A stretch of DNA of 64,000 nt from Kingdonia uniflora (lineage: Eukaryota; Streptophyta; Magnoliopsida; Ranunculales; Circaeasteraceae). The stretch lies in the NCBI GenBank assembly GCA_014058105.1, contig JACGCM010001245.1:2108001-2172000 (forward strand), written 5' to 3'. The translations under genes and the position numbers were made by a program. The notes beneath the pieces were generated by a model. The model worked only from the letters and a program-made list of their open reading frames with translations. It had not been told where the DNA came from and did not search any database. This document shows, in pieces, positions 31,207 to 43,084 of this stretch. Position 1 is the first letter of the stretch. Each line of letters starts with the position of its first letter.

Positions 31207-32255
31207 TGGTCATTCCCAGTTTTCTGATAACTTTCTAAAAATTTTAGGTCGAGTACTATCCTGGATTTGTCGCAGGACAAGGTCTCCAATGCCAAATTTC
31301 CGATTGTGAACTTTTTTGTTGTATGCTTTTTTCAATGTATCATGGTATCGTCCTAAGTTCGCGATGACCTTGTCGTAGGTTTCTTCGATCCAGTTGAGGT
31401 TGCAGAGGAGACCGAGCTCATTGTCTTCATCTAGAATTTTCCTTCGGGTACTTGTTAAATCAAGGCCTGAAGGTATGACTGCTTTAATACAGAAGGCCAT
31501 AATGAACGAAGTGTAGCCTATTAAAACTCGAGGAGTAGTTTGGTAAGCCCAGAGAATACTGAGTAGTTCATCGACCCACCTTTCATTCTCGTCATCGAGA
31601 CGCTTGTGTAAACCTAATTTAATGTTTTTGTTGATTACTCTGGCTTGTCTGTTGCCTTGAGGATAGTATGGTGTGAATGTTGATAGCTGGATTTTGTATT
31701 TATGGAGGAAAGTAAGTACTTTTGTATTAATAAATTGTTTGCCATTATCAGAGCGTATCATTGTGGGTAGCCAAACCTGGTGGTGATGTGCTACCAAAGG
31801 AACTTGATAACCTCATTTTTATCGGTATGGCATAGAAGAACTGTTTTAACCCATTTTGTAAAGTAACCAATGGCAACTAGAATGAATCTTCAGTTTCCTG
31901 ATACTGGATGGAAAGGTCCAATGATGTCAATCCCCCATCGTTTGAATGGCCAGAGGACATTGCTAATATATAAGTCGAGGGCAAGACTTTTGATGTCTTG
32001 AGTGTAGATTTGGCATTTATTACATTTATGCACAAATTCTTCACAATCCTGTCTTATCTTGGGCCAGTATATTCCTTGCGTGAATGCGCGCTGGGCTAAT
32101 GATCTTCTTGAAACGTGTGTGCCACATATACCTTTGTGAAGTTCTCTAATTTTAATTTGAGCTTGTTTTTGCGAAATGCATTCGATAAGTGGTCCCCCTC
32201 CGGTGATGTGATATAAGATGTTATCTTGAACTGTGAATCTGGGGCAGTTGGCCAA
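31207..32255 (-). pseudogene. pol: Tat-4 integrase
   Basis: The zinc finger HKGICGTHVSRRSL...CNKCQ and WGIDIIGPF (first Asp) lie in the frame 32255-31890. SDNGKQF (second Asp) and PQGNRQARVINKNI lie in 31797-31210, where the expected catalytic Glu (QVEAIN in Tat-3) is replaced by Arg. The C-terminal GIGDLVLRQI motif is present. The enzyme is therefore inactive even apart from the frame break between the two pieces. Confidence 0.8.
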
Positions 32256-32860
32256 AAATAATCAGGCTTCTTCTTTGTTACTGGGGAGGACGTTAGAGTT
32301 AATATATGCATAGAATGGTTATCTCCAGTCTTCAGGGTCTTCGTCTTCAACAATGGTAATCTTTAGTGCTAAAAGTATATTGAGACTGGAATGCTCGATG
32401 ATTTTAATTTCTAAAGATCTATTTTTACTGTCCCCCAGCATGGCAGCGATGTAAGCTAATGTGTCGGCATACCAATTTTCTTTTCGAGGTAAGTAAGAGA
32501 TTGTTACGTGTTTGAATTTGTTCATCTTTTCGTCGACCAGTGCTGCATAATCAACCATTTTTCCCGTTGTGCGGAATGTCTTGTTGTTATGATTTACCAC
32601 GAGTAAAGAATCGATGTAGTCTGCCAATTCTTCTACTCTGAGTGTGAGTATGAGATCAAGACCGTGCATGATTCCTTCATATTTTGTCTAATTATTGGTA
32701 GCATAGAAGTTTAGTTTGATAACTTTCTTAATTCGATGATTGGAAGGTGTAATGAGGACGATACCAATCCCTGACCCTTGTGGTCCAGCAGATCCGCCTG
32801 TAAAAAGTTACCAACCCGAGCTTCTGGACCATGCGTCTGGTTCTGCTATTGAGTCATCTA
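32256..32860 (-). pseudogene. pol: Tat-4 RNase H
   Basis: LFTGGSAGPQGSGIG shows Asp-to-Gly at the first catalytic position (LFTDGSAG in Tat-3). MHGLDLILTL, YIDSLLVV and ENWYADTLAYIAAML follow in the frame 32669-32319. A stop lies around 32688. Confidence 0.75.
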
Positions 32861-34400
32861 TGAAAATTTCTTCAAGTTCTACCCAATCGGGGTATTCAAC
32901 TGGAAAGTCTGCAAAAAAAGTCTGCCATTGCTTGTCGCTTGACTGATATTTTAGTTTAAAGGAGATGTCGTATTCGCCAAAGAAAATAGACCATTGCTGG
33001 ATTCTTCGAGATTTTCCTTTTTTGGAGAGTACCAGTTTGAGGGGGTACTTGGCGATGATTTTGATGGGATGAGCTTAAAAGTAAGGACGAAGTTTTTGAG
33101 AACTGCAGACCAAGGCGAGTAGCTATTTTTCACATTATTGTATATTTTTTTTCAGCAGGCATGAGTGTTTTGCTGATAAAGTAGATCGGTTTTTCTACTC
33201 CTACATCTTCTCGAATAAGGACGAAACTAATTGAGTCTTTTGTTGTTGATAAGTACATTGTAAGTGTTTCGCCATCAACTAGAGTACCCATGATAGGAGG
33301 ACGCCCCAAGTATTGTTTAAGATCTTGGAAGGCTAACTCACAGTCAGAAGTCCAAATGATTTTCTTGTGTTGTTTCTTTGAAAAAGGAGTGGGATTGCCA
33401 TGAAGAAGGAGGTAAAGAAGTTTGCATCGATCAAATGAGTTTGAGATGAATCTGTGAAGAGCAGTGATCTTGCCTATAAATTTTTGGACATCTTTCTTTG
33501 TTTGCGGAGATGGCATCTCGATGAGCGCTTTGATTTATGCAGGATCGATCACAATCCCATTTTTACTGGCCAGGTATCCCATAAATTTTCCAGATGCGAC
33601 TCCAAATTGGCATTTCTCTGGGTAGATTTTCATCTAGTATTTGTGAAGGACATCGAAGATAGTTTAGAGGTTGCTGGAGTGATCTTCGCGTTTCAAGCTT
33701 TTGCATATCATGTCGTCAATATAGACTTCCATAATTGTGCCGAGATGATCTTTGAACATTTTAGTCATAAGTCTTTGGTAGGTAGCTCCTACATTCTTTA
33801 ACCCAAAAGGCATTACTGTGTAACAGTAGAGGCCTCTTTAGGTAATGAAGGTTGTTTTTTTCTGATCTTCTTTGGCGAGTGAAACTTGGTTGTGGCCGGA
33901 GGCTGCATTCATCATAGAAAGAAGTTCGTGCACTACGACGGACTCGAAAAGTTGTGGAATCAGTGGTAGTGGAAAACTGTCCTTAAGTGTGAACTTGTTA
34001 GGTTCTGTAAAGTCAAAATAAACCCTGATCTATCCATTTTTCTTCGGTACTTCTACAATTTTAGAAACACACTTCGGATACTTAGCTTCCCGAATAAATC
34101 CTACCCAAAGGAGTTTATCAATCTCTTCGTTCACAGCATCACGGAGGCGGGGAGCTAAATTCCATCATTTTTGAATGATAGCTTTACTATCTACTAGGCG
34201 GTTAAGTCGGTGGCACATGATTGATGGATCGATGCCAGGCATTTCTCGGAAAGTCCAGGCAAAGATGTTGATATTTTTCTTAAGTAGCTAGATCAAGGCT
34301 TCTTTTTTGTTGGTTGATAGTTTGGAACTGATGAAGGTGATACATCCTAGACCATCGAGTTCAATAGATTCAGCCATCTCGGTGTTATGCTGCTCGAATG
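32861..34400 (-). pseudogene. pol: Tat-4 reverse transcriptase
   Basis: Minus-strand blocks include MPFGLKNVGATYQRL, YIDDMICKSL (active site around 33715), KCQFGVASGKF, PSPQTKKDVQKFIGKITAL (frame 33516-33130) and the RNase H-like connection IYFISKTLMPAEKKYTI. Several stops lie between them. The N-terminal fingers region (about 34100-34400) is recognisable but decayed. Confidence 0.75.
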
Positions 34401-34590
34401 TGGGGGGTGCCTCTTACTATATTTGCTATGCTATGAGAAGTTTTGTTGTATGAGGGTTGGTTGTGGAATTTTTACACATACGTGCAACTTCTTGGCTAAC
34501 TTTGATTTCGTAGATTCCGTAATTTGTTAGAAAACACAATGCTAGATGATAAGTAGAAGGTACTGCTTTGATCGAATGTAACCAACTGCG

Positions 34591-35043
34591 TCATAAAATT
34601 CCTAAATATTTGGACTCAACATCGATGACAAGGAATTTTACGAATGTAGTTTCTGATCCAGCCTGAACTAGCAGAGTAATTTCTCCTATGGATGATTCTT
34701 TCGAACCATTAAAGCCAGTTATTGTTGCTATCGAAGCTTTGACCGAGCCTGTAAGACCTAGGACTTCAATTGGTCTTTTGAGCAATACATCTGTCGCGCT
34801 TCCTATATCGACGAGAAGCGTATGTAAGTAGTCCTGTCTGACTTTAAGCATAATGAAGAGAGGGTCATCATGAGGGTATTTCACGTGGCTGGTGTCACAG
34901 TCCTCGAAGGTAATATGGTAAGGACGCCTTGATTTGCTTGAGCTTGGGAAAAGTTTTGCTGATTTATCTGAGGAGGTTATTTTACAGCAGGATGTAATTC
35001 GATCGTCTTGTTTTCTATTCTTCCATTTTTTTATCTCGATCAT
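34591..35043 (-). pseudogene. pol: Tat-4 aspartic protease
   Basis: ITFEDCDTSHVKYPHDDPLF leads to LLVDIGSATDVLLKRP: the retropepsin DTGS has become DIGS, which should abolish activity. YLGIL follows at the end. The frame is otherwise open for 150 codons. Confidence 0.75.
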
Positions 35044-35202
35044 ATACAGGTAGCGAGCTTGCCCCTGGACTTAATTTTGTTCAATTTCCTTGTTTTTTGT
35101 TTCATCTTCGATCATATACAGGTAGCAAACCTTAGAGTCAATGTGTAAGGGCAGAGGTGAATACTAAAACTACGATTTTAGGGTTTAAGTTCCCAATTAT
35201 CC

Positions 35203-36270
35203 TTATTTCCTGTAAAAAAAATGCTTGTAAAAGCTTGCCAATGTCCCTTTTCCACCCTGCTTGAAGAAGAACAAGGAATCGATACTGATCTCTTGCTCTT
35301 TAGCATGAGCGTAATTAGATTCAAAAAGATGCTGCAACTGGCTGAACGTGGTAATGGAGGCTTCTTGGATGGTATAGAACCATTGGAGTGGTTCTTCTTT
35401 TAGGCTCATGTTGAATATCCTGCACAGCATGTGGTCGAGTTTAGAATATAATCCTACTGCGACTTTGAAGTGTCGGACTTAGGTGAGTGGGTCTGTGAGT
35501 CCTGCATATTCAATGAACTTCGGCATATGAAAATCGTCTGCTATGGGCATGACTTCGAGATGGGGGGAGATTGGGTTTGTCTCGATTCTGTCAAGTGCAG
35601 ATCTTCGGCCTAGGATATTAGAGTTTATGGCCTAGATCCTGTTGTTTAGGTCGTCCAAGGTGATGAATTATTTCAGGGGAAAAGGCAAGGTTGTGGCTTG
35701 TAGAGAAAAATCTCCCTGTCCTTCTGGTCCCAATCGATCTCTGATTGGTCTTCTTTCGGGTAGTGGGGGAGTCTAATGATGCGTGCATCGACTTCCTTGA
35801 GTTGTCAATGCTGAAGATGTCAAACTAAAATTTTAAGAAGCCCTGTTTGGATTTCTGGATCTAGATTGAGAAATTCATAACTCGTCCTCACTCGGTTGAT
35901 CATCACGCTGAATTACTCTTGATCTATGATCGCTTTGTGCAAGTAGAGGTGACGTCTGGAGGCCAGTGAGTCGATCTTGTATCCTTCTCAGTCTCTCCAT
36001 TTCATTCTGATGTGTTTGACTTTGTTGATCTAAGGTTTTTCTTCGCTTATCTCTCTCTATTTAAAGAACTTGAGCGTGACACGCTAATCCTTCAGTCTTT
36101 GGGTTTTTTCTTTAGCCATTTGTTTCAGAAGTTTGACTAGTGCACCATGCAGATCGACCGTTCCTATAATCGGATTAATTTCTTGATCTCTTACTGTACT
36201 AGAACGGCTTCTTAGGTTCATGTTTATCATCGAAAGGATTTTAGACCAGTGGTGGTAAAGAAAAGTATGG
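35203..36270 (-). pseudogene. gag: Tat-4 gag
   Basis: The frame 35430-35203 holds the Retrotrans_gag core (RIFNMSLKEEPLQWFYTI, then FESNYAHAKEQEISIDSLF). The upstream part to the primer site encodes the N-terminal portion in several frames with stops. The zinc-knuckle region between gag and protease was not found intact. Confidence 0.65.
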
Positions 36271-36279
36271 TATTTCCCA

Positions 36280-36291
36280 CAGATGGCGCCA
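36280..36291 (-). promoter_or_regulatory. Primer-binding site of Tat-4
   Basis: TGGCGCCATCTG on the minus strand, two bases from the LTR end, identical to that of Tat-3. Confidence 0.8.
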
Positions 36292-36293
36292 AT

Positions 36294-36789
36294 TGCAGTA
36301 GCGTGTTTTCTGGAAAGAGAATCTTCGCCAATACTATTTGTAAGGAAAATGCAATAAGAGGCTAAACAAACAAGATTTTACGTGAAAATTTTAGTAAAAG
36401 CTGATAAATACCATGATCTCGAGGAGGATTTTGATGTAAAATCTAGTAAGATGCTAGTTATTATAAGTTTTTGCATCGATAGTAGGGTAAGGAAGAAAGG
36501 ATAATAGAATTGTGTGTTCTAGGATTCTAAATAATTTATTCTCTGCCTATATTTATAGTTAATACTGGCAGTTTACGTAAAGATAGAAATAGTCTCTTAT
36601 TCTGAGGGGAGTGGGCAAACTTTGCAGATCTCTAATAGCTCTTTCCTTAACTTGGCACAACGACTACTTTTAGTAGGTCGAGAACTTGAGGTATCTTCTC
36701 GAATGCTATCTGTCTTCAATCATGTATGGTTGTCTTTGACTACACTATACTGTCTTACTCTTGTCAAATTTGGGGAATATACTACTACA
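36294..36789 (-). repeat. 5' LTR of Tat-4
   Basis: 496 bp, plus-strand start TGCAGTAGCGTG and end ATACTACTACA; a minus-strand TATAAATATAGG promoter box lies near 36549. It adjoins a perfect primer site. It is shorter than and not alignable with the Tat-2/Tat-3 LTRs except for the terminal CTACTACA. No partner copy is found in the window. Confidence 0.75.
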
Positions 36790-36794
36790 GGTTG

Positions 36795-37733
36795 GGTAGA
36801 GGCTTCTCAGCTTCTGTCATCAAATAATATAAGCCATTATCAGTTTTATCGTAGATGACATAAGATCCTTCCCAGGATTCGGGTAACTTACTGGCATTAT
36901 GTGGCGTCAAATAGGGAGCGCTCCTCAGAGTACCAAATCTCCAATACTGAAGCTACGTGGTTGAACGCTTTTGTTGTATGACTTTGAGAGAGAAAGATGG
37001 TAACGGCCGAGGTTAGCTATGGCTCGGTCTCTGGTTTCATCGATCCATAACATATTACATCCAAGTTCAAACTCGTTATCTTCATCGGGGAGGTCAGGGT
37101 CGTGCATTGGCACATCGAACTAAGTAGGCCGCACGGCTTCGGTATAATAAGCCAGGAGGAAAGGGGTGTAGCCTATTGCCTTTCTTGGTATCGTACGATA
37201 GGCCCAGAGTACATATTGTAATTCTTGAACCCATTGGCATTTCTACTGGTCGGCGTATTTCTTAAGACCATAGACCATAGTTTTATTGATTGCTTCGACC
37301 TGACCATTACCCTGTCAGTAATAAGGGGTACAGAGGGAAAGGATAATGTTGTACTTTTTGAGGAAATTATGGACTATACTCCCTATAAACTGTAGACCGT
37401 TGTCGTATCAAATCATGTGGGGGCAACTGAAATGTGTGATGATATTTTCCCATAAGAACTTGATGACTCTTCCCTGGTTTGACATAGAGGCACGACTTTG
37501 ACCAATTTAGTAAAATAATTTGAGGGTACTGGAATGTGTTCTTTGCTGCCCGAGGCTTTGGGGAAAGGGCCCACTAGATCAATGGCCCAGTGCTTAAATG
37601 GCCAAGCAACCTGGCTACAATGGAGATCTTGTGACGAGCTTCCAATATCGTGGGCATGACGCTGGCATTTGTTACTGTACTTCGTATACTCTTCAGCTTG
37701 TTTCTTCATAATTGCCAAAAAATAAACCTTAGG
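36795..37733 (-). pseudogene. pol: Tat-2 integrase
   Basis: YSNKCQRH (end of the zinc finger), HWAIDLVGPFPKASG (first Asp), a YDNGLQF second Asp near 37395 and GNGQVEAINKTM with the Glu near 37290 are recognisable, so the catalytic triad is retained. The C-terminal IGDLVL motif lies at 36925-36945. The region has several stops and its 3' end is cut by Tat-4 at 36794. Confidence 0.75.
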
Positions 37734-38430
37734 TTACGACTCGAATATCCATAGATCAACCAGTAATATAAGTACCGTAGTAACCTTCGTGGAGTTCGGT
37801 AGGTATGGTAGTGGCCTCATCTTGGAAGATTCAATGGAGGTATACGCCATTTGGAGATTTACGGTATATACTACCTTTGAGAATGGTGTAACGTCGGCAG
37901 TTTTCCAATAACAAACGTTTGGCCTTGGGATCCTCCGAGAGGGTAGAACTATTGAAATATGTAAGGAAGGGTGTGTGCTAGTCGTTAGGATCGAGACTCT
38001 CGTCCCCAGCATTGATGGCATTAACTTTCATCTGGTCGATACTTGGGCATTCAAGTACTTCGATATGGAGTGTTCGAGATTCAAACTGACCTAACATGGC
38101 TGCCATGTAGGCGAGGGCATTGGTATGTTAATTTTTACCTCAAGGGTAATGTGTAATAGAAGATTTTTAAAGAAAATGATCCATGCGCTGGCGGAAAAGT
38201 GCGGCATACTCAGTCATGCGACCGTTTGCCTAGTTTTTGTCGGTATATTGCTGCATAACAACCTGGGAGTCAGTAAATACTGCAAGTTTGGGAACATCAA
38301 GTTCGAGAGCTAGATCGAGACCATATATCAAAACTTTGTATTCGGCCCTATTGTTGGAATATTCATAATTTAACTTAACAGCCTTTTCGATTCGGTCATT
38401 GGAAGGAGTATCCATCTATAAAGAGATGCT
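37734..38430 (-). pseudogene. pol: Tat-2 RNase H and connection to integrase
   Basis: TPSNDRIEKAVKLNYEYSNN, RAEYKVLIYGLDLALELD and VFTDSQVV (frame 38415-38230) match the Tat-3 RNase H. The first catalytic block (LFTDGSAG...GSGIG) is reduced to LFIDG next to TPSND, so about a dozen codons were lost. The segment to 37734 is the RNase H-integrase linker, frame-shifted. Confidence 0.7.
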
Positions 38431-38439
38431 AGCCCGTGT

Positions 38440-39960
38440 TAGGGTTCCAAGGGTCACTCTGTTCGGCTAGTCTTTGTATTCTTCCTAGTCGATGTCTTCG
38501 ACCGGGAAGTCGGAAGAAAATCAGCGACTACCTGGCCCTTTTGAGATATTTGTTTTTTGAAAGTTATATCATGTTTACCGAGATAGACAGACCATTAATG
38601 TACCCGTCTTGATTTATCTTTCTTGCTAAGGATTTCTTGAAGGGGGTAGCTAGTGGTAACACGAATGGGGTGAGCTTGGAAGTAGGGCTTGAGTTTTTGA
38701 GTGGTGTAGACAAGTGTAAGGAGCAATCATTCGAGTTTGGTATATCTTGTTTCGAAAGACGTTAGAGATTTACTGATAAAGTATACGGCTTCCTCGATAC
38801 TGGTTTCGAGTCGAATAAGGACCGAACTAATAGAAGTATCGGTGACTACAAGATATAAGAAGAACATTTCGCCTTCGATTGGGGTGCTTATGATAGGTGG
38901 TCGACCAAGGTAGGTTTTGAGTTTGAGGAAGGCCTATTCACATTCGGGTGTCCAATTAACTTTGGGGTTGTTCTTTTTGGCCTTATGGACGCCTTGGTCA
39001 CGTAAAAGAGAGAAGAGCCAAACTCAACAATAAGAGAATTTTGAGATAAAATGGTTCAGGGTAACTAATTTGCCAGCAACCTTTTAAGCATCTTTCTTAG
39101 TTCGAGGGGAAAGCATATCGATGAGGGCATAAATATGAATGGGGTCGATCTCGATACCTCGTTTGCTGATGAGGTGACCTAGGAATTTATCGGATGAAAC
39201 ACCAAACTGGCATTTGTCGGGGTTCAATTTCTTGTTATAAGAACAAAGTATCGAGAATACTTTGGTTATGTCCTGAATATGGTTATGCTTTTGGAGGCTT
39301 TTACATAACATATCATCGATATAAACTTCGACTGATTTGCCTAGTAAAGGTTTGATGGTAACTAAATGCAGGAAAGTGGCACCCTCGTTTTTGAGGCCGA
39401 AGGGCATTATATTAAAATAATACAACCCTTGTTTAGTAATAAATGAAGTTTTAAGTTGGTCCTTAGGGAGGAAGGGTACCTGGTTGTAACCAGAAGCTGC
39501 GTCCATCATAGATAATTGTTCATGGCCAGCTGTAGCATCTAGAAGCACGGAAATGATCTGAAGGGGAAAACTGTCTTTCAGCGTATGCTTGTCAAGATCG
39601 GTAAAGTCAACGCAGATTCGGATCATGCCATTATTCTTGGGGATAGCAACAATATTTGAGAACTAATCAATGTATTTGACTTTTTTGATAAAACTAGCAG
39701 CCATGAGTTTATCGACTTTGAGGTTCACTACTTCTCGAATCCTCAGCGCCAAAGTGAGCTTCTTCTGCTTTACAGCTATAGATTTTGGGATGAGGTCAAG
39801 TCAATGGACGGCCAGGGTGAGGTCGACGCCGGGCATCTCATGGAACGTTCAGGCGAAGACATCTTTATATGCTCGAAGAAACATGGTAAGCTCACGGCTT
39901 TCGTCGGAATCCAAAAAACTACCAATGAATGAACCTCAACCAGGGACATCGAGTTCAACA
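38440..39960 (-). pseudogene. pol: Tat-2 reverse transcriptase
   Basis: The frame 39626-39084 is open through RICVDFTDLDKHTLKDSFPL, LLDATAGHEQLSMMDAASGY, GLYYFNIMPFGLKNEGATF, YIDDMLCKSL (active site) and KCQFGVSSDKFLGHLISKRG. A two- to three-codon deletion follows LHLVT (TTMF in Tat-3). Upstream pieces to 39960 hold the N-terminal region. One of the longest open RT pieces in the window. Confidence 0.8.
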
Positions 39961-40031
39961 TAAACAGTGGGTTTGACAGGTATATTAGAAGGGGTCAAGT
40001 TAGAGATGGGGAGAGAGAGGTGCATTGATTG

Positions 40032-40565
40032 CTATGGTCTAACAAGATTCCTAGTGAGGTCGATCTCGGGGTGCTCGCAGGAGCGGGTGAGGCGTTGGGA
40101 GCCTTTCATATTCCATGTTTTATAAGGGGTAGTGAAATGCAAAATCTGGTAATAAGTAGAAGGTATGGCTTTCATGGCATGAAGCCAATTACATCCTAGA
40201 ATGCCCATATATTCAGATTTCTTGTCGAAGACAAGAAAATTGGTTTGGAGGGTAATTAAACCGGTGATAACAGGGAGGCTAAGGCGACCAACGGAGACTT
40301 CGGTAGTACCGTTAAAGCCCTTGAGTTTGACCTTGGCAGGTATGAAGAGGTTAGTTTTTTGTATGGTACGGACGGTCTGGAGGAAGTGCACATCCGCTAC
40401 ACTGCTCGTATCAATGAGCATTATGTGCAAGATGAGATGTTCAACCTTGATCATGATTACCAATTGGTCAAAATGGGGGAAACGGATGTGAGCGGTGTCA
40501 CAATCGATGATGGATATACCTTCAGGTCGAGGGCATTGGCAAGATTCGGGTAGAAGTATGGGCAA
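40032..40565 (-). pseudogene. pol: Tat-2 aspartic protease
   Basis: 178-codon frame: IIDCDTAHIRFPHFDQLV, then MLIDTSSVADVHFLQT, where the retropepsin DTGS is DTSS, then YMGILGCNWLHAMKAIPS. The Gly-to-Ser change fits CpG/C-to-T type decay. It parallels the Tat-3 protease along its length. Confidence 0.78.
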
Positions 40566-40589
40566 TTTCTCCTTATAATTAAGCTTACA

Positions 40590-41640
40590 TCATTCTTCGG
40601 CTCGTTTGCACTTGCTCCGAGTATGACCACTTTTGATGTTATTAACTTTGATGAGGTGGAGTTGGAAAATATATACCTCGGCTAGGTCAGTATTTGGAGC
40701 GTGTTGGGGCTTGAGGTACGACCCATCAAGATAACTGGGGAGATCGGCAACATATCGTTGTAGACGGTCAAATTTAAAAATCATTTCCAGCGATCGTTGT
40801 AGAGCATAGTATTTGTTTGTAGGGTAGCAGTTGCACTTGTGATTTGAGCAGTAAGGCTTGTCTTTTCTTACCTCCATGGGGAAGGGAATACGCTAGATAG
40901 GATCATCATGGATGTGTGTGAGAAAGGCGTTGATGGGAGCTGTAAGTTTCAGAAGGATGGGCGTGGGTCATTTTTTGCGATGTTTCGAAGACTGAGCATC
41001 GAAATGAGGGTGTTTTCGGCCATTGTTATCTTGAGAAACGGGAGCAACCATGGGTGTATTCGATGGTCGAGGTTTGTTGTAGTTTGCGGTCAAGGCTTGT
41101 TCTTGGCGATTAGATTCGCTGAGACGTTCGAGGTCGATGTATCTATTAACTTTAGATAGCATCCCCTCGAGGGTTCATGGCCTTTGAAGCATGATATATT
41201 CCTTAACATATCTATTATCAGGAAGGGCGTTGGAGTACGCAAGAATAGCGTTCGCACAGTCGAAGTTTTTGACTTTGCACGACTCTTCGAGAAAATGCTT
41301 GGTGAAAGTTTCAAACGTTTTATTGGGTGACTTACAGAAGTTGAAGAGAGCATCAACTTAGACCTCACAGTCTTTATTAAAGGTGAAGTGGAAGATGAAA
41401 AGGCTCGACAGTTGGTCAAAACTTTGGATGGAGCCATTAGGGAGGTTGTGGTACCATTTGAGATAACTGTTAGTGAGGCTGGCAGGAAACATGCGACAAA
41501 AGATGTGGTCGGCTGTGGAATATAGACGTAAGGCATTTTGGAATTTGAGGACGTGTGATTGAGGATCAATTTAGTGGTATTTACGGATTTTTAAAGTATG
41601 GAAATTTGGGGGTACCTCGACAGCAAGGAGCTTCGGGCTA
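40590..41640 (-). pseudogene. gag: Tat-2 gag
   Basis: Frames 41569-41162 (through frame changes) give a Retrotrans_gag core: ALRLYSTADHIFCRMFPASL, LKWYHNLPNGSIQSF, FHFTFNKD and FNFCKSPNKTFETFTKHF. MLSKVNRYIDLERLSES follows at 41162. The frame 40877-40590 contains the zinc-knuckle-like NHKCNCYPTNKYYALQRSLE, whose last Cys is Tyr. The copy is broken by several stops. Confidence 0.7.
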
Positions 41641-41668
41641 ATGGGGTTGTTTAAACAGCTTTTGGAGT

Positions 41669-42362
41669 TCAGGGTGGGGCTCGTGCTGATGCGAATGGCA
41701 ATGTAAATTTTTTGGTCAAGTTCCTGTTGTGCAAGGTAAGCAGGACGTGGGGTAGAATGTTGGGGTCGAGGGTGATGAGGTCGCGGGTTGGAAGTGTGTT
41801 CGACGCTGCATTCGCCAAGGCATTCCCGAGCAGGTTGCCGTGTGAGGAGTCGAGAAGTTCGAAGGGTAGAGTTGGATGAATCTTCAGTAGGGGGTACACC
41901 AAGATTGACTGAGCCGGCGGGTATGGCAGTGGGGGCACCCTCGGCGCCAATATGGACTTGAGGGACCTCGAGTTGGAGATGGGGGCCAAGTCAGGCACGG
42001 GCTGAAACGCGCAAGAAGGCCGGTACGCGAGACCACAGTGGAATGGCTCGGGTTTAAACCTGTTGAAGCTCACAAACAGTATGGCACAGTTTGTTCAGAG
42101 TACGATATTGTCGGCCGTTCTTGTCTAAACCGCGCTTCCGTTTATCCTCAAGATCCTATCGTCTGTCTTCGCTTTTAATATGCAACTGGTTGCTATGGCA
42201 CTTCTCGGCTTGGGAAAATTGGTGGCTTATGAGGGCGAGTTAGGTGCTATACCGTCGACAGAGTTTCTGACGTTGGCAGAGGTTGAGCATAGGGTGGGGT
42301 CCATTGAGTATGACTATAAGGGGAAAGAAAGATAAAAGAGGAATTAGGCAGGGTGGGTGTAG
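41669..42362 (-). other. Tat-2 gag N-terminal/leader region
   Basis: Pro-rich frame 42073-41669, without a recognised domain, then leader to the primer site; equivalent to 22770-23478 of Tat-3. Confidence 0.4.
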
Positions 42363-42376
42363 CACAGACGGTACTA
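42363..42376 (-). promoter_or_regulatory. Decayed primer-binding site of Tat-2
   Basis: Minus strand TAGTACCGTCTGTG two bases from the LTR end; compared with TGGCGCC...TCTGTG of Tat-3 and Tat-4 the changes in the first seven bases are G-to-A and C-to-T, as expected from deamination of methylated cytosines. Confidence 0.65.
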
Positions 42377-42378
42377 AA

Positions 42379-43084
42379 TGTAGGGGCCCCATTTCGTAGA
42401 AGGGAAACTTGGCTCTTACAAGTTACACCTTGAAGGTTACCCTCAGCCATAAGTATTAGTAAATATATAAGACTATAAACAACGAGTTTATTGAACTAAC
42501 ATACTTGCGTGGAGTCCATGAATTGGGTTCTCCATGACCACTAGCGAGAATTTGAATGATGTATGATATATATATTGAGTCATATGACAGATCGAGTAAG
42601 AAGAATGTTATAGGGTATTCGAAGATAATCTTGATGGGCCTTTTAGGAGAGTTTTTCTAACCCCTTCATAATGTCTCCTCCCCCTATTTATAGGAGATAG
42701 GAAAGGGGTGAGTCACCATGGGAGGTCAGATTACATATATATCTATTGAACAGCTGTTCTCTACGTTTAGTAGGTTCTGACACTGTAGTTGTTTGGCGGC
42801 CCGTTTCACTGAACTATCTGGTGAGCTAGCTGTCAGGTGTGTCTACCATTGACCATGTATTACGATGGTCGAAGTTTCTCTGGTGCTGAGTTCTGGTGCT
42901 GATCGTCTGTCTTTGACTTCGACTATGGCAGTTAGCTTTGATAATTCCCTTGAGTGTTCAATTAATCTTTGGAGGCTTCGTGGAATTAGTTACTTGTCTT
43001 GTTGAGCTTCGAGTCTCTAGGTAGGCTTTGATGTAGCCTTCGAGTATTCGACTGACGTTGGAAGGCTACAAGTAGGCTACTACA
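42379..43084 (-). repeat. 5' LTR of Tat-2
   Basis: Starts TGTAGGGGCCCCATTTCG, ends GGCTACTACA; pairs with 8791-9492. Minus-strand TATAAATA box at 42685-42692. Followed by the right copy of the ATCCC duplication (43085-43089). Confidence 0.88.

Larger units (their letters stand above)
25560..36789 (-). mobile_element. Tat-4, Tat-type retrotransposon nested in the Tat-2 3' UTR
   Basis: The 5' LTR (36294-36789), primer site (36280-36291), gag, protease, RT, RNase H and integrase are on the minus strand; the antisense gene is at 26621-30318 and a 62-bp repeat array at 30809-31041. It separates the Tat-2 repeat array (ends 25549) from the Tat-2 integrase C terminus (starts about 36800), so it inserted into Tat-2. 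No copy of the 496-bp LTR is found at the left edge. GGTTG follows the 5' LTR (36790-36794) and also occurs at 25555-25559, so the left boundary is set there, tentatively. Confidence 0.7.
8791..43084 (-). mobile_element. Tat-2, nested Ty3/gypsy Tat-type retrotransposon
   Basis: The two LTRs (8791-9492 and 42379-43084) belong to the same family and the ATCCC duplication is perfect. Read on the minus strand: 5' LTR, primer site, gag, protease, RT, RNase H, integrase (42073-36800), a 226-bp repeat array (25549-24748), an antisense gene, and the 3' LTR. It is broken by a solo LTR (12378-13102), Tat-3 (13763-24208) and Tat-4 (about 25560-36789). Removing these leaves roughly 12 kb. It has inserted into a LINE five bases from a CACTA end. 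Confidence 0.85.

Noticed and set aside
36622..36858. Plus-strand 78-codon frame across the Tat-4 LTR edge
   Set aside because: Crosses an LTR/host junction, so it cannot be a conserved gene.
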